A DNA stretch of 64,000 bases from Rhodocyclaceae bacterium (GTDB lineage: Bacteria > Pseudomonadota > Gammaproteobacteria > Burkholderiales > Rhodocyclaceae): positions 186,001 to 250,000 of the forward strand of contig JAVBYI010000008.1 of assembly GCA_030824115.1 (NCBI GenBank), given 5' to 3'. The notes beneath the pieces are model-generated. The model did no database searches. It had not been told where the DNA came from and worked only from the letters and a program-made list of their open reading frames with translations. Numbering within the stretch: the stretch's first letter is position 1; each line of letters opens with the position of its first letter. The position numbers and the translations under genes were made by a program. Shown here one piece after another: positions 27,226 to 35,259 of the stretch.

Positions 27226-27248
27226 AAACTTGTGACTGTTCTTTATGG
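27211..27248 (+). promoter_or_regulatory. CbbR-type operator module 2 (upstream of cbbM)
   Basis: TTATC-N5-GATAA, seven bases, then TGACTG-N4-TTATGG, closely matching module 1. Begins inside the cbbY 3' end and lies 64 bases upstream of the cbbM start, so cbbM probably has its own regulated promoter. Confidence 0.75.
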
Positions 27249-27312
27249 TAACGCCTGACTAACATGCATTCATCGCAGCAACCAAACGACAACTGAAAGA
27301 GGAGAAGGGACA

Positions 27313-28692
27313 ATGGATCAATCCAGCCGCTACGCCGCACTTGACCTGAAAGAAGACGACCTGATCAAGGGTGGCAAGCACATCCTGGTGGCCTACAAGA
27401 TGAAGCCCAAGGCCGGCACCGGTTATCTCGAAGCAGCCGCGCACTTTGCTGCCGAGTCTTCTACCGGCACCAACGTTGAAGTATCGACCACCGACGATTT
27501 CACCAAGGGTGTCGATGCGCTGGTGTATTACATCGACGAAGCCACCGAGGATATGCGCATCGCCTATCCGATCGATCTCTTCGACCGCAACGTCATTGAT
27601 GGCCGCTTCATGTTGGTTTCCTTCCTGACGCTGGCGATTGGCAACAACCAGGGCATGGGCGATATTGAGCATGCCAAGATGATCGACTTCTACATGCCCG
27701 ACCGTGTCATCCAGATGTTCGACGGCCCCGCCGTGGATATCACCAATCTGTGGCGCATTCTCGGTCGCCCGGTCAAGGATGGCGGCTATATCTCCGGCAC
27801 CATCATCAAGCCGAAACTCGGCCTGCGTCCTGAGCCCTTCGCCAAGGCGGCCTACCAGTTCTGGCTCGGCGGCGACTTCATCAAGAACGACGAACCGCAA
27901 GGCAACCAGGTGTTCTGCCCGCTCAAGAAAGTGCTGCCGCTGGTCTATGACTCGATGAAGCGTGCCCAGGACGAAACCGGCCAGGCCAAGATCTTCTCGC
28001 TGAACATCACTGCCGACGACCACTACGAAATGTGCGCGCGCGCCGACTACGGTCTGGAAGTGTTCGGTCCTGATGCCGACAAGCTGGCCTTCCTGGTTGA
28101 CGGCTACGTTGGCGGCCCGGGTATGGTGACTACCGCCCGACGTCAGTATCCCGGTCAGTACCTGCACTACCACCGCGCCGGCCACGGCGCCGTGACTTCG
28201 CCGTCCGCCAAGCGCGGTTATACCGCCTTCGTGCTGGCCAAGATGTCGCGTCTGCAAGGTGCGTCCGGCATCCACGTCGGCACCATGGGCTACGGCAAGA
28301 TGGAAGGCGAAGGCGACGACAAGATCATTGCCTACATGATCGAGCGCGACGAGTGCCAAGGCCCGGTTTATTACCAGAAGTGGCATGGCATGAAGCCCAC
28401 CACGCCGATCATCTCCGGCGGCATGAACGCGCTGCGCCTGCCCGGCTTCTTCGAGAATCTCGGTCACGGCAACGTCATCAACACCGCCGGTGGCGGCTCC
28501 TACGGCCACATCGATTCCCCGGCAGCGGGTGCCATTTCGCTGCGTCAGGCTTACGATTGCTGGAAGGCCAAGGCCGACCCGATCCAGTGGGCAAAGGAGC
28601 ACAAGGAATTCGCCCGCGCCTTCGAATCCTTCCCGAAAGATGCCGACAAGATCTTCCCGGGCTGGCGCGAGAAGCTGGGTGTCCACAAGTAA
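27313..28692 (+). CDS. cbbM: Form II ribulose-1,5-bisphosphate carboxylase/oxygenase
   Basis: RuBisCO fixes CO2 onto ribulose-1,5-bisphosphate. The 459-residue length and sequence ([33 protein letters not shown]) are those of form II; there is no small-subunit gene. The carbamylated lysine and metal ligands are in [14 protein letters not shown] (near residue 190), and the active-site loop region has [15 protein letters not shown] ribosome binding site (GAGGAGAAGG) precedes the ATG. cbbQ and cbbO downstream encode the activase that removes inhibitors from form II enzyme. An intrinsic terminator follows. Confidence 0.98.
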   Translation: MDQSSRYAALDLKEDDLIKGGKHILVAYKMKPKAGTGYLEAAAHFAAESSTGTNVEVSTTDDFTKGVDALVYYIDEATEDMRIAYPIDLFDRNVIDGRFMLVSFLTLAIGNNQGMGDIEHAKMIDFYMPDRVIQMFDGPAVDITNLWRILGRPVKDGGYISGTIIKPKLGLRPEPFAKAAYQFWLGGDFIKNDEPQGNQVFCPLKKVLPLVYDSMKRAQDETGQAKIFSLNITADDHYEMCARADYGLEVFGPDADKLAFLVDGYVGGPGMVTTARRQYPGQYLHYHRAGHGAVTSPSAKRGYTAFVLAKMSRLQGASGIHVGTMGYGKMEGEGDDKIIAYMIERDECQGPVYYQKWHGMKPTTPIISGGMNALRLPGFFENLGHGNVINTAGGGSYGHIDSPAAGAISLRQAYDCWKAKADPIQWAKEHKEFARAFESFPKDADKIFPGWREKLGVHK

Positions 28693-28705
28693 TCCCGGCT
28701 CTGCT

Positions 28706-28735
28706 AAAAAGCCTCGCGCAAGCGGGGCTTTTTTT
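28706..28735 (+). terminator. Intrinsic terminator after cbbM
   Basis: GCCTCGC and GCGGGGC (one G-T pair) with a four-base loop, preceded by five A and followed by seven T. It separates the highly expressed cbbM from cbbQO, which may be read by partial readthrough. Confidence 0.85.
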
Positions 28736-28772
28736 AACCGCCTATACCTGACCTAACTGATCGGATAAGTGT

Positions 28773-29573
28773 ATGGACAAGACCCAATACCTCGTCAAGC
28801 AGGAACCCTTCTATCAGGCGCAGGGCAAGGAAGTGGCCCTCTATGAAGCCGCCTATGCCGCGAAACTGCCGGTGATGGTCAAAGGCCCGACTGGCTGCGG
28901 CAAGTCGCGTTTCGTCGAGTACATGGCGTGGAAGCTGCAAAGGCCGCTGATCACCGTGGCCTGTAACGAGGACATGACGGCGAGCGATCTGGTCGGTCGC
29001 TATTTGCTCGAAGCCAACGGCACGCGCTGGCTCGATGGCCCGCTGACCACGGCGGCGCGCATCGGCGCGATCTGCTATCTCGACGAAATCGTCGAGGCGC
29101 GCCAGGACACCACCGTGGTGATCCATCCGCTCACCGACCATCGCCGCGTGTTGCCGCTCGACAAGAAGGGTGAACTGGTCGAGGCGCATCCTGACTTCCA
29201 ACTCGTCATTTCCTATAACCCTGGCTATCAGTCGCTGATGAAGGATTTGAAGCAATCGACCAAGCAGCGCTTCACCGCCTTTGACTTCGATTACCCGGCG
29301 CCGGAACTGGAAACGCTGATTCTCACCAAGGAAACGGGCTTGGCTGAAGGGACTGCTGCCAAGCTCGTCAAGATCGGCCAAGTGGGCCGCAACCTCAAGG
29401 GCCATGGTCTCGACGAAGGCATTTCGACGCGCCTGCTGGTCTATGCGGCGACGCTGATCAAGCGCGGTGTCGATGCGCAGGATGCCTGCCGCATGGCGCT
29501 GGTGCGGCCGATCACCGACGACGCCGACATCCGCGCGACGCTCGACCACGCCATCGACACGACGTTTGTTTAA
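28773..29573 (+). CDS. cbbQ: RuBisCO activase AAA+ subunit CbbQ
   Basis: CbbQ is a MoxR-type AAA+ ATPase that works with CbbO to release inhibitory sugar phosphates from RuBisCO. Walker A is [10 protein letters not shown] near residue 39, Walker B is [11 protein letters not shown] near 96, and sensor-1-like [12 protein letters not shown] near 146. The 266-residue length is standard. The stop codon TAA shares its last base with the A-run of a 24-bp repeat that fills the short gap before cbbO. Confidence 0.96.
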   Translation: MDKTQYLVKQEPFYQAQGKEVALYEAAYAAKLPVMVKGPTGCGKSRFVEYMAWKLQRPLITVACNEDMTASDLVGRYLLEANGTRWLDGPLTTAARIGAICYLDEIVEARQDTTVVIHPLTDHRRVLPLDKKGELVEAHPDFQLVISYNPGYQSLMKDLKQSTKQRFTAFDFDYPAPELETLILTKETGLAEGTAAKLVKIGQVGRNLKGHGLDEGISTRLLVYAATLIKRGVDAQDACRMALVRPITDDADIRATLDHAIDTTFV

Positions 29574-29596
29574 AAAGTCGGCGCTGGCGGGACGGC
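29573..29596 (+). repeat. Interspersed 24-bp repeat between cbbQ and cbbO
   Basis: Perfect match. It starts in the cbbQ stop codon and ends four bases before the cbbO ATG, so it occupies the place where a cbbO ribosome binding site would be. Confidence 0.93.
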
Positions 29597-29600
29597 ATCA

Positions 29601-31901
29601 ATGACCACGGGGATTCGCACAGTCGCAGACGCGCGCCAGCGCGCGTTTGAGCACCCACAGGTGCAGGACTACTGGAAAGCCGTCGACTGCGGCTTTGCCC
29701 AGGTGGCCGATGTTTTCGAAGAGTGCATCTACGATGCGCTGACTTCCCTGCACAAGGACGAAATGGCCGCCTATGTCGAGGCCGCGCGTCTGCTCGGCAA
29801 GCTTGGCCGCGGTGCGGAGCCGATGCTGGTCTTCCTACAGGAGTGGCCATCGGTCGCCCAGTCGGTTGGCCCCGGTGCGCTGGAGCCGGTGGTGCTGTTC
29901 ATCAAGGCGATGCAGAAATCGCCGAACGGCAAGGCCATCACGCCCTTCCTGCAAACGCTCGCGGCGGTGGCACGGCGCCTGCAGTCGGCCGAGCAGATTG
30001 AAAACTACCTCGACGTGGCGCGCGAGCTGATGGTGCGCACCACCGGCTCGATCCACGGCCACCACAGCACCTTCCCGAGTCCGGGCCTGCCGCATTTATT
30101 CGAACAGGCACCGTTCCTGCTGAACCTGCTGCCGCTCGGCGGCTTGAAGAACTGGGTCGACTACGGCATTCGCAACTACAGCCATCACCCCGAGCGGCAG
30201 GAAGAATATTTTGGTCTCAAGCTGGCCGATAGCAAGGCGGTGATGCAACGCGAGCGACGCGGCACGTTGTTCGCCGACGTCGAACGTCAGCTCGATCTCT
30301 ACCTGCGTGCGCTGTGGCAGGACGGCGACCAGCTGGTGCCGTATTCCACCGCCTTTGACGAGCTGCGCAAGCCGATTCCCTATTTCGATTCGCGCGGCCT
30401 GCGCGTGCCGGATGTGTTCGAGGATGCCGGCCAGATCGGTGGCATCGACCGGTATCGTGCCGTCCTTGCCCACATGGTCGGCCATCGCAAATGGAGCACG
30501 CCGCAGATTGCCGACAACTGGAGCCCGTTCCAGCGCATGGCGGTGGAGTTCTTCGAGGACTGCCGCATCGAGACGCTGCTGTGTCGCGCGTATCCCGGTC
30601 TGCGGCGCATCTTCCTCGCGCTGCATCCCAAGCCGGTCGAGGAGGCCTGCGATCCGGCAACAACCTCTTGCCTGCGCCATCGGCTGGCGATGCTGTCACG
30701 GGCCTTTCTGGATGCCGCGCACGGCTATCGCGATGCCGAGCTGAATCTTGTTGTGGCACGCTTCCACGCCTTGCTGCAGGACGGCCCATCGAACACGGCC
30801 GAAATGGCTAGCCTAGCCCTCGCCTATGTCGCCAAGACGCGCCGCCAGAGCGACCAGTTGGCCAAAGTGCACTTCGATGACACGGTGATCGACTACCGCG
30901 ACGACAACCGTCATCTGTGGCAATTCATCGAAGACAGTGACGACGAGGATTTCTTCGATGATCCGGACAAAAAGCTCGCCAAGGAATCCGAGATCGTCGG
31001 CCTGCCGCCACGCCACTATCCCGAATGGGATCACCACACCAAGACCTATCGCCCCGATTGGACGAGCGTCTACGAAGCCCTGCATCCGAGCGGCAATCCG
31101 GCCGACATCGACAAGCTGCTGGAAAAACATGCTGCGCTCGCCAAGCAGTTGAAACGCCTGCTCGACCTGCTCAAGCCGCAGGACAAGGTACGCATCCGTT
31201 ATCAGGAAGAGGGCAGCGAACTCGATCTTGATGTTGCCCTGCGCGCGCTGGTTGATTTCAAGGGCGGTGCCACGCCCGACCCGCGTATCAACATGAGCCA
31301 TCGCACCGATGGCCGCAACATTGCGGTGATGCTGCTGGTCGACCAGTCGGAGTCGCTACATCAAAAAGTCGGCGCTGGCGAGACGGCACAGAGCATCCTC
31401 GAACTCAGCCAGGAAGCCGTTTCCCTGCTCGCCTGGGCGATTGATCGGCTCGGCGATCCGCTCGCCATCGCCGGCTTCCACTCCAACACCCGCCACGAAG
31501 TGCGCTACCAGCACATCAAGGGCTTCAGCGAACGCTGGGACGACACCGTCAAGGCGCGCGTCGCCGCGATGGATGCCGGCTACTCCACACGCATGGGCGC
31601 GGCCCTGCGCCATGCCGGCCACTACCTGGGCGCCCGCAAGGCCGACAAGCGCATCCTGCTGGTGCTCACCGACGGTGAGCCGGCCGACATCGATGTCACC
31701 GATCCCGAACATCTGCGTGCCGACACCAAGAAGGCGGTCGAGGAACTCGACACCAAGGGCATCACGACCTTCTGCCTGAGTCTGGACCCGAAAGCCGATG
31801 AGTATGTGCGCGAAATTTTCGGCAATCGCTTTCGTGTGCTCGACCGCATCGAACGCCTGCCGGAACAACTACCGATGCTCTATCTCAGCCTGACGAAATA
31901 A
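29601..31901 (+). CDS. cbbO: RuBisCO activase subunit CbbO (von Willebrand factor A protein)
   Basis: CbbO is the adaptor that carries the CbbQ ring to RuBisCO. The 766 residues have a long helical N-terminal region and a C-terminal VWA domain with the MIDAS motif DQSES in AVMLLVDQSESLHQ and later ILLVLTDGEPADIDV. Residues HQKVGAGETAQS directly after the MIDAS strand are encoded by a copy of the 24-bp repeat. No clear Shine-Dalgarno sequence precedes ATG 29601; a repeat lies there instead. The stop codon is formed by the A-run of a second, long repeat copy. Confidence 0.95.
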   Translation: MTTGIRTVADARQRAFEHPQVQDYWKAVDCGFAQVADVFEECIYDALTSLHKDEMAAYVEAARLLGKLGRGAEPMLVFLQEWPSVAQSVGPGALEPVVLFIKAMQKSPNGKAITPFLQTLAAVARRLQSAEQIENYLDVARELMVRTTGSIHGHHSTFPSPGLPHLFEQAPFLLNLLPLGGLKNWVDYGIRNYSHHPERQEEYFGLKLADSKAVMQRERRGTLFADVERQLDLYLRALWQDGDQLVPYSTAFDELRKPIPYFDSRGLRVPDVFEDAGQIGGIDRYRAVLAHMVGHRKWSTPQIADNWSPFQRMAVEFFEDCRIETLLCRAYPGLRRIFLALHPKPVEEACDPATTSCLRHRLAMLSRAFLDAAHGYRDAELNLVVARFHALLQDGPSNTAEMASLALAYVAKTRRQSDQLAKVHFDDTVIDYRDDNRHLWQFIEDSDDEDFFDDPDKKLAKESEIVGLPPRHYPEWDHHTKTYRPDWTSVYEALHPSGNPADIDKLLEKHAALAKQLKRLLDLLKPQDKVRIRYQEEGSELDLDVALRALVDFKGGATPDPRINMSHRTDGRNIAVMLLVDQSESLHQKVGAGETAQSILELSQEAVSLLAWAIDRLGDPLAIAGFHSNTRHEVRYQHIKGFSERWDDTVKARVAAMDAGYSTRMGAALRHAGHYLGARKADKRILLVLTDGEPADIDVTDPEHLRADTKKAVEELDTKGITTFCLSLDPKADEYVREIFGNRFRVLDRIERLPEQLPMLYLSLTK
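31364..31387 (+). repeat. Interspersed 24-bp repeat inside cbbO
   Basis: One mismatch. Read in frame as KVGAGETA right after the MIDAS motif of the VWA domain. Confidence 0.9.
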
Positions 31902-31950
31902 AAGTCGACGTGACCGAAGGGAATCCCCTTTTCGGGACTGGCGGGACGGC
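31900..31950 (+). repeat. Interspersed repeat, long 51-bp variant
   Basis: The first 11 and last 13 bases match the 24-bp consensus (one mismatch). Between them lies a 27-bp insert containing CCGAAGGG and CCCTTTTCGG as an imperfect hairpin. The same insert recurs at 61247-61273. It overlaps the cbbO stop. Confidence 0.88.
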
Positions 31951-32000
31951 GAGGGGAGAACAAAACGGGCGGAAAGACAGCGCCCCTCTGGAGCGATAAG

Positions 32001-32306
32001 TTAGGCATGCACGGCTTGGGCTACCAACTTGACGCCCAGCGCTGCGCATACGCGGTTTACGGTGTCGAAGCGTGGTTGTGCATCCGGACGCAGCGCCTTG
32101 TATAGCGCCTCGCGGGTAATACCTGACGCCTTTGCGATTTCGCTCATGCCGCGCGCACGTGCGATGTCACCCAAGGCGGCTGCCAGCAGTGCTGGGTCGT
32201 TAGCAGTGAGAATGTCAGTGAGATAGGCCGCGATAGCCTCTTCACTGTCGAGATAGGGCGCAGCGTCGAATTCGGGTAGTTCGGCAACCTTGATGCGTTT
32301 GGTCAT
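32001..32306 (-). CDS. Addiction-module antidote protein
   Basis: The 101 residues match the putative addiction-module antidote family: acidic N terminus (FDAAPYLDSEEAIAAYLTDI), then a helix-turn-helix (MSEIAKASGITREALYKAL, FDTVNRVCAALGVKL). It probably neutralises the toxin encoded 14 bases upstream and represses the pair's promoter. The gene order is toxin first, as in HigBA-type modules. Its stop codon is the TAA of GCCTAAC, the heptamer that begins integron attC sites and also ends the small gene at 32745. Confidence 0.86.
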   Translation of the reverse strand: MTKRIKVAELPEFDAAPYLDSEEAIAAYLTDILTANDPALLAAALGDIARARGMSEIAKASGITREALYKALRPDAQPRFDTVNRVCAALGVKLVAQAVHA

Positions 32307-32320
32307 GGCTATTTCTCCAG

Positions 32321-32614
32321 TCAGTCCAGCAGCGCAGCCAATGTCTTGGCGTGCTTGATATCCCGCTTCTGGGTGCGCTTTGATCCGCCGGCGAGCAAGA
32401 CGATCACCTGCATGCCGCGTTGAGCGAAATACACGCGCCAGCCGGCACCCAAATGAATGCGAAGTTCCGATACGCCTTCGCCAACCGGCTCGACATCACC
32501 CATCAACCCCAATTCCAGACGCTTGAGCCGGGCGATTACAACACTGCGGACGGTTATGTCAGGTAGTGCGTCAAGCCAAGCGGAAAATTGAGGAAGAGGT
32601 TTTAGCGAGAACAT
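32321..32614 (-). CDS. RelE/ParE-superfamily toxin (addiction-module killer protein)
   Basis: The 97 residues show the killer-protein family pattern: FSAWLDALPD, RSVVIARLKRLELGLMGDVEPVGEGVSELRIHLGAGWRVYFAQ, and VIVLLAGGSKRTQKRDIKHAK. Members fold like RelE and usually cleave mRNA at the ribosome. Conserved basic residues in the last third are kept. It is paired with the antidote gene downstream. A 24-bp repeat lies 50 bases upstream, in the promoter region. Confidence 0.87.
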   Translation of the reverse strand: MFSLKPLPQFSAWLDALPDITVRSVVIARLKRLELGLMGDVEPVGEGVSELRIHLGAGWRVYFAQRGMQVIVLLAGGSKRTQKRDIKHAKTLAALLD

Positions 32615-32663
32615 GCGACGATCGTAATCGAACGATTACACAATGTCAAATTACATTGGAGCG

Positions 32664-32687
32664 AAAAGTCGGCGCTGGCAGGACGGC
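32664..32687 (+). repeat. Interspersed 24-bp repeat upstream of the toxin gene
   Basis: One mismatch. Lies between the toxin start and the small gene at 32745-32915. Confidence 0.88.
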
Positions 32688-32744
32688 GGAAATCGTGGTC
32701 CGCCCCCTATTTATAGCTTCTCGGGCTTCCCCTGGAGCGGCGGG

Positions 32745-32915
32745 TTAGGCCACCCGCAGTGGATTTTTGAACAATTGCTTGAGATTTCTTTCATGTTCGG
32801 CCTTGGTGGCTGTGTAAAGAATGCAGTGCGCTAGCAAAGCTTTCTTTAGTGCGGCAGACGAGACAAGCTCGTTTGGTTTGATGTGAAGCACCTTAACTTC
32901 ACCGTTAGGCCACAT
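32745..32915 (-). CDS. Small hypothetical protein (56 residues)
   Basis: This frame is too short for common gene callers but has plausible composition: it starts MWPNGEVKVLHIKPNEL, continues with an amphipathic helical stretch (AALKKALLAHCILYTATKAE) and ends NLKQLFKNPLRVA. It begins 10 bases after the stop of the gene at 32926. The start codon sits in ATGTGGCCTAAC and the stop in GCCTAAC, so both ends carry the integron-type heptamer. No family is recognised. Absence of a clear ribosome binding site keeps confidence moderate. Confidence 0.42.
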   Translation of the reverse strand: MWPNGEVKVLHIKPNELVSSAALKKALLAHCILYTATKAEHERNLKQLFKNPLRVA

Positions 32916-32925
32916 GGCGCCCCGA

Positions 32926-33471
32926 TTAGTCGGCCGCGATTACGCACGTTTGTAGCTCTCCAGCCGTTGGGTCAATAAGAATGAATTCAGCATAGTAGTC
33001 GAAGATGAAGGCCGACTCGTGCTTTAGCGCGGCGATGCTTTCCGTTCGGAGCCGGAACACGGCGCTAGTGTTGGGCGAGGAGGCCGCGCTCAGAACCCTT
33101 TGAGCATTTGCAAAGCGATGTTGCTCGCTGCCTGTTCTTTCTTCCGGGTTCCCGAAATTCTCAGCAAGAATGCGCTCAACCGAAGCTCGAAATTCGGAAG
33201 GTGAAAGCGCCTCATACGCTGACAAACCAAGCGAAGATAATTCATCGGCGACAAACGGACCGTGAACGCCTGGAACGTCTTTGACTCTCTGCTCATAGAA
33301 CGAGCGACAAAAGACTTGATCGGTGAGGTAGAACTCCAGTGCTTCACTTGGCGCAAGCGGATGACCAGAATTCGTTTCGTAGCGATATCGCTCGACGAGG
33401 AACCATCGGTAGCCACGCCAGATTGCTGAAGCGTCACCGATGTACTCGAAATAGCGGCTACGGTCAGTCAT
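32926..33471 (-). CDS. Hypothetical protein (181 residues)
   Basis: The ATG at 33471 starts MTDRSRYFEYIGDASAIW. The protein is soluble, slightly acidic and helical, with no signal peptide and no motif I recognise. The gene is bounded by a perfect 12-bp inverted pair, GTTAGGCCACAT at 32904-32915 and ATGTGGCCTAAC at 33474-33485, which contain the integron-type heptamer. The lower GC content and the location between toxin-antitoxin genes and repeats suggest an accessory, possibly cassette-borne, gene. Confidence 0.6.
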   Translation of the reverse strand: MTDRSRYFEYIGDASAIWRGYRWFLVERYRYETNSGHPLAPSEALEFYLTDQVFCRSFYEQRVKDVPGVHGPFVADELSSLGLSAYEALSPSEFRASVERILAENFGNPEERTGSEQHRFANAQRVLSAASSPNTSAVFRLRTESIAALKHESAFIFDYYAEFILIDPTAGELQTCVIAAD

Positions 33472-33659
33472 CAATGTGGCCTAACGTTAAGTGGACTTCC
33501 GAAAAGATGGGAAATATTGCGTCTGGCATTGTTCATGCCAGAAATCCATTCCTGGAAATCGTTGAACTTCAGTGTGATACGTGTTTTTAGTGCATCCCTT
33601 GCGGGAAGGCTGGCGGCGAGGATAGCGTCGGTGAATGCCGCTGGCAAGTTGAATGTCAT
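33471..33659 (-). CDS. Possible small hypothetical protein (62 residues)
   Basis: An open frame starting MTFNLPAAFTDAIL and containing RITLKFNDFQEWISGMNNAR ends with a TGA that overlaps the ATG of the next gene (TGATG). Its ATG directly abuts a 24-bp repeat and has no ribosome binding site. The overlap favours a real coupled gene; the lack of a start signal argues against it. Confidence 0.27.
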   Translation of the reverse strand: MTFNLPAAFTDAILAASLPARDALKTRITLKFNDFQEWISGMNNARRNISHLFGSPLNVRPH

Positions 33660-33683
33660 GCCGTCTCGCCGGCGCCGACTTTT
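33660..33683 (-). repeat. Interspersed 24-bp repeat
   Basis: Two mismatches. Opposite in orientation to the copy 180 bp downstream at 33862. Confidence 0.82.
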
Positions 33684-33709
33684 CACGCCGGACATGAATC
33701 GGCTCCGAT

Positions 33710-33850
33710 ATGCTGCTGACCGTGTGCGCACAACTGGCGCACAATTCGGCGTCCTTGCTTGAGGCTTGGCGCAAAAAGCTGCCACGCTATCCTGTGCCGG
33801 TGGCTCTGGGCTTGGACTCGGTTCAGCTTGCCGATGCCTGTCGCTGATTC
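33710..33850 (+). pseudogene. Possible remnant of a GNAT-type acetyltransferase gene
   Basis: An open frame ends after RKKLPRYPVPVALGLD, resembling the KKLPRYPxPVxLLGRLAVD segment found before the acetyl-CoA loop of TacT-like GNAT toxins. A shift of frame just after PVP gives GSGLGLGSA, similar to the GxGLG loop itself. This looks like an internally deleted, decayed gene. The evidence is short-motif memory only. Confidence 0.25.
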
Positions 33851-33861
33851 CGCGTAGTCTG

Positions 33862-33885
33862 AAAAGTCGGCGCTGGCGGGACGGC
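33862..33885 (+). repeat. Interspersed 24-bp repeat
   Basis: Perfect match, about 40 bp upstream of the third CbbR-type module. Confidence 0.93.
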
Positions 33886-33925
33886 GGATGTCAGCCGGAT
33901 ATGCTGCACAGCAACAGCAGAGACC

Positions 33926-33963
33926 TTATTCTCATCATAAGAAAAAGTGACTGGCGCTTATGG
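33926..33963 (+). promoter_or_regulatory. CbbR-type operator module 3 (upstream of the fbp operon)
   Basis: TTATT-N5-CATAA, seven bases, then TGACTG-N4-TTATGG, with the same spacing throughout as modules 1 and 2. It implies that the fbp-prk-tkt-gap-pgk run has its own CbbR-controlled promoter, about 200 bases before fbp. Confidence 0.72.
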
Positions 33964-34068
33964 GTTCCGAGCATTAGAGTCCGCTCATCTGCTCAATAAC
34001 ACCAAAGGCAGTGTTGCCCGGTGTTGTTGAAACTGTTTCTCCACTCCCTCTGGCGTTTGCCAGTTTGG

Positions 34069-34097
34069 CCCTGCCCCCGATCGGGGGCAGGGATTTT
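34069..34097 (+). terminator. Intrinsic terminator in the fbp leader
   Basis: CCCTGCCCCCGA and its exact complement form a 12-bp perfect palindrome followed by ATTTTTC. It stands downstream of the CbbR module and 72 bases before fbp, so it could attenuate the operon as well as block upstream transcription. Confidence 0.8.
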
Positions 34098-34168
34098 TCT
34101 CAAGGGAGAAGTGACAGCCAGCAGACCAAAAACATAAATTTGGCAGGCGCCATTACAAGGAGGGGAAT

Positions 34169-35206
34169 ATGCAGGAAAGCCGCATCACGCTGACCCAGTT
34201 CATGAACGAGGAGCAGCGCAAGATTCCGGGCGCCACGGGCGACTTTACCGGGCTGCTCAACGACATCATCACCGCGAGCAAGATCATCGCCAATCAGGTC
34301 GGCAAAGGTGCGCTCCTGGCCAGCGGCAAGGATCTGAATCAAAAGCTCGAGTCGATGGCCAACGAGGTGATGCTGGAGGCCGCCAAGATGACCGGCCACC
34401 TGTCGGCGATGGCTTCCGAGGACATGGATGGCATCAGTTCCACCCAGCCGCGCGGCAAGTACCTGTTGACTTTTGATCCCCTCAACGGCTCGGGCAACCT
34501 CGACATCAACTTCCAGACCGGCACGATCTTCTCGATCCTGCTGGCGCCGGATGCCAAGCGCAAGCCGAAGGCGGAAGATTTTCTCCAGCCGGGTGCCGAA
34601 ATCGTCTGCGCCGGCATGATCCAGTATGGCGCCTCGACGCGCCTGATCATGACCACCGGGCATGGTGTAAATGGGTTCACGCTCGACCGCGAGATCGGCG
34701 AGTATGTGCTGACACATCCCAAGATGACGATTCCGACCGAGGCGAGCACCTTCGCGATCAATGCCTCGAACGAAAAATACTGGGAGCCGCCGGTGCGCCG
34801 CTATGTGCAGGAGTGCATGGCCGGCAAGGAAGGCCCGCGCGGCAAGGACTTCGGCATGCGCTGGGTGGCTTCGCTGGTGGCCGAGGCCTACCGCATCCTT
34901 ACCCGTGGCGGTGTGTTCCTCTACCCGCATGACGAGCGTACCCGCGAGCAGGGTGGCCGTCTCGGTCTGATCTACGAAGCCAACCCGATTGCCTTCATCA
35001 TCGAGCAGGCCGGCGGCGGCGCGATTACCGGCCGTAACCGTATCCTCGACATCAAGCCCGCAGAACTGCACCAGCGCGCGCCTTTCATCTTCGGTTCGAA
35101 GGACGAGGTGGATCGCCTGCATCGCTACCATCAGGAATACGTCGAAGGCAAGGACCCGAGCAGCTACGATATGCCGCTCTTCTCCTCGCGCTCCCTGTTT
35201 CGCTAG
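34169..35206 (+). CDS. fbp: Class I fructose-1,6-bisphosphatase
   Basis: It hydrolyses fructose 1,6-bisphosphate in the Calvin cycle and gluconeogenesis. The 345 residues align with class I enzymes: TLTQFMNEEQRK, NDIITASKIIANQVGKG, ASEDMDGI, GGVFLYPHDER and the substrate segment near YEANPIAFIIEQAGGGAITGRNRILDI. The metal-binding motif, normally DPLDGSSN, reads DPLNGSGN here, so a conserved aspartate ligand is asparagine; the upstream SEE is SED. GGAGGGG precedes the ATG. First gene of fbp-prk-tkt-gap-pgk-pyk-fba. Confidence 0.93.
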   Translation: MQESRITLTQFMNEEQRKIPGATGDFTGLLNDIITASKIIANQVGKGALLASGKDLNQKLESMANEVMLEAAKMTGHLSAMASEDMDGISSTQPRGKYLLTFDPLNGSGNLDINFQTGTIFSILLAPDAKRKPKAEDFLQPGAEIVCAGMIQYGASTRLIMTTGHGVNGFTLDREIGEYVLTHPKMTIPTEASTFAINASNEKYWEPPVRRYVQECMAGKEGPRGKDFGMRWVASLVAEAYRILTRGGVFLYPHDERTREQGGRLGLIYEANPIAFIIEQAGGGAITGRNRILDIKPAELHQRAPFIFGSKDEVDRLHRYHQEYVEGKDPSSYDMPLFSSRSLFR

Positions 35207-35259
35207 GCGGTTCGTCCGCCGGCCTCCCTTATTTCAATTCACTTTCTTCGGAGAAGTCC

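Noticed and set aside
32643-32834. 63-codon plus-strand frame running through the repeat at 32664
   Set aside because: Its composition is unconvincing, part is coded by the repeat, and the minus-strand 56-codon frame explains the region better.
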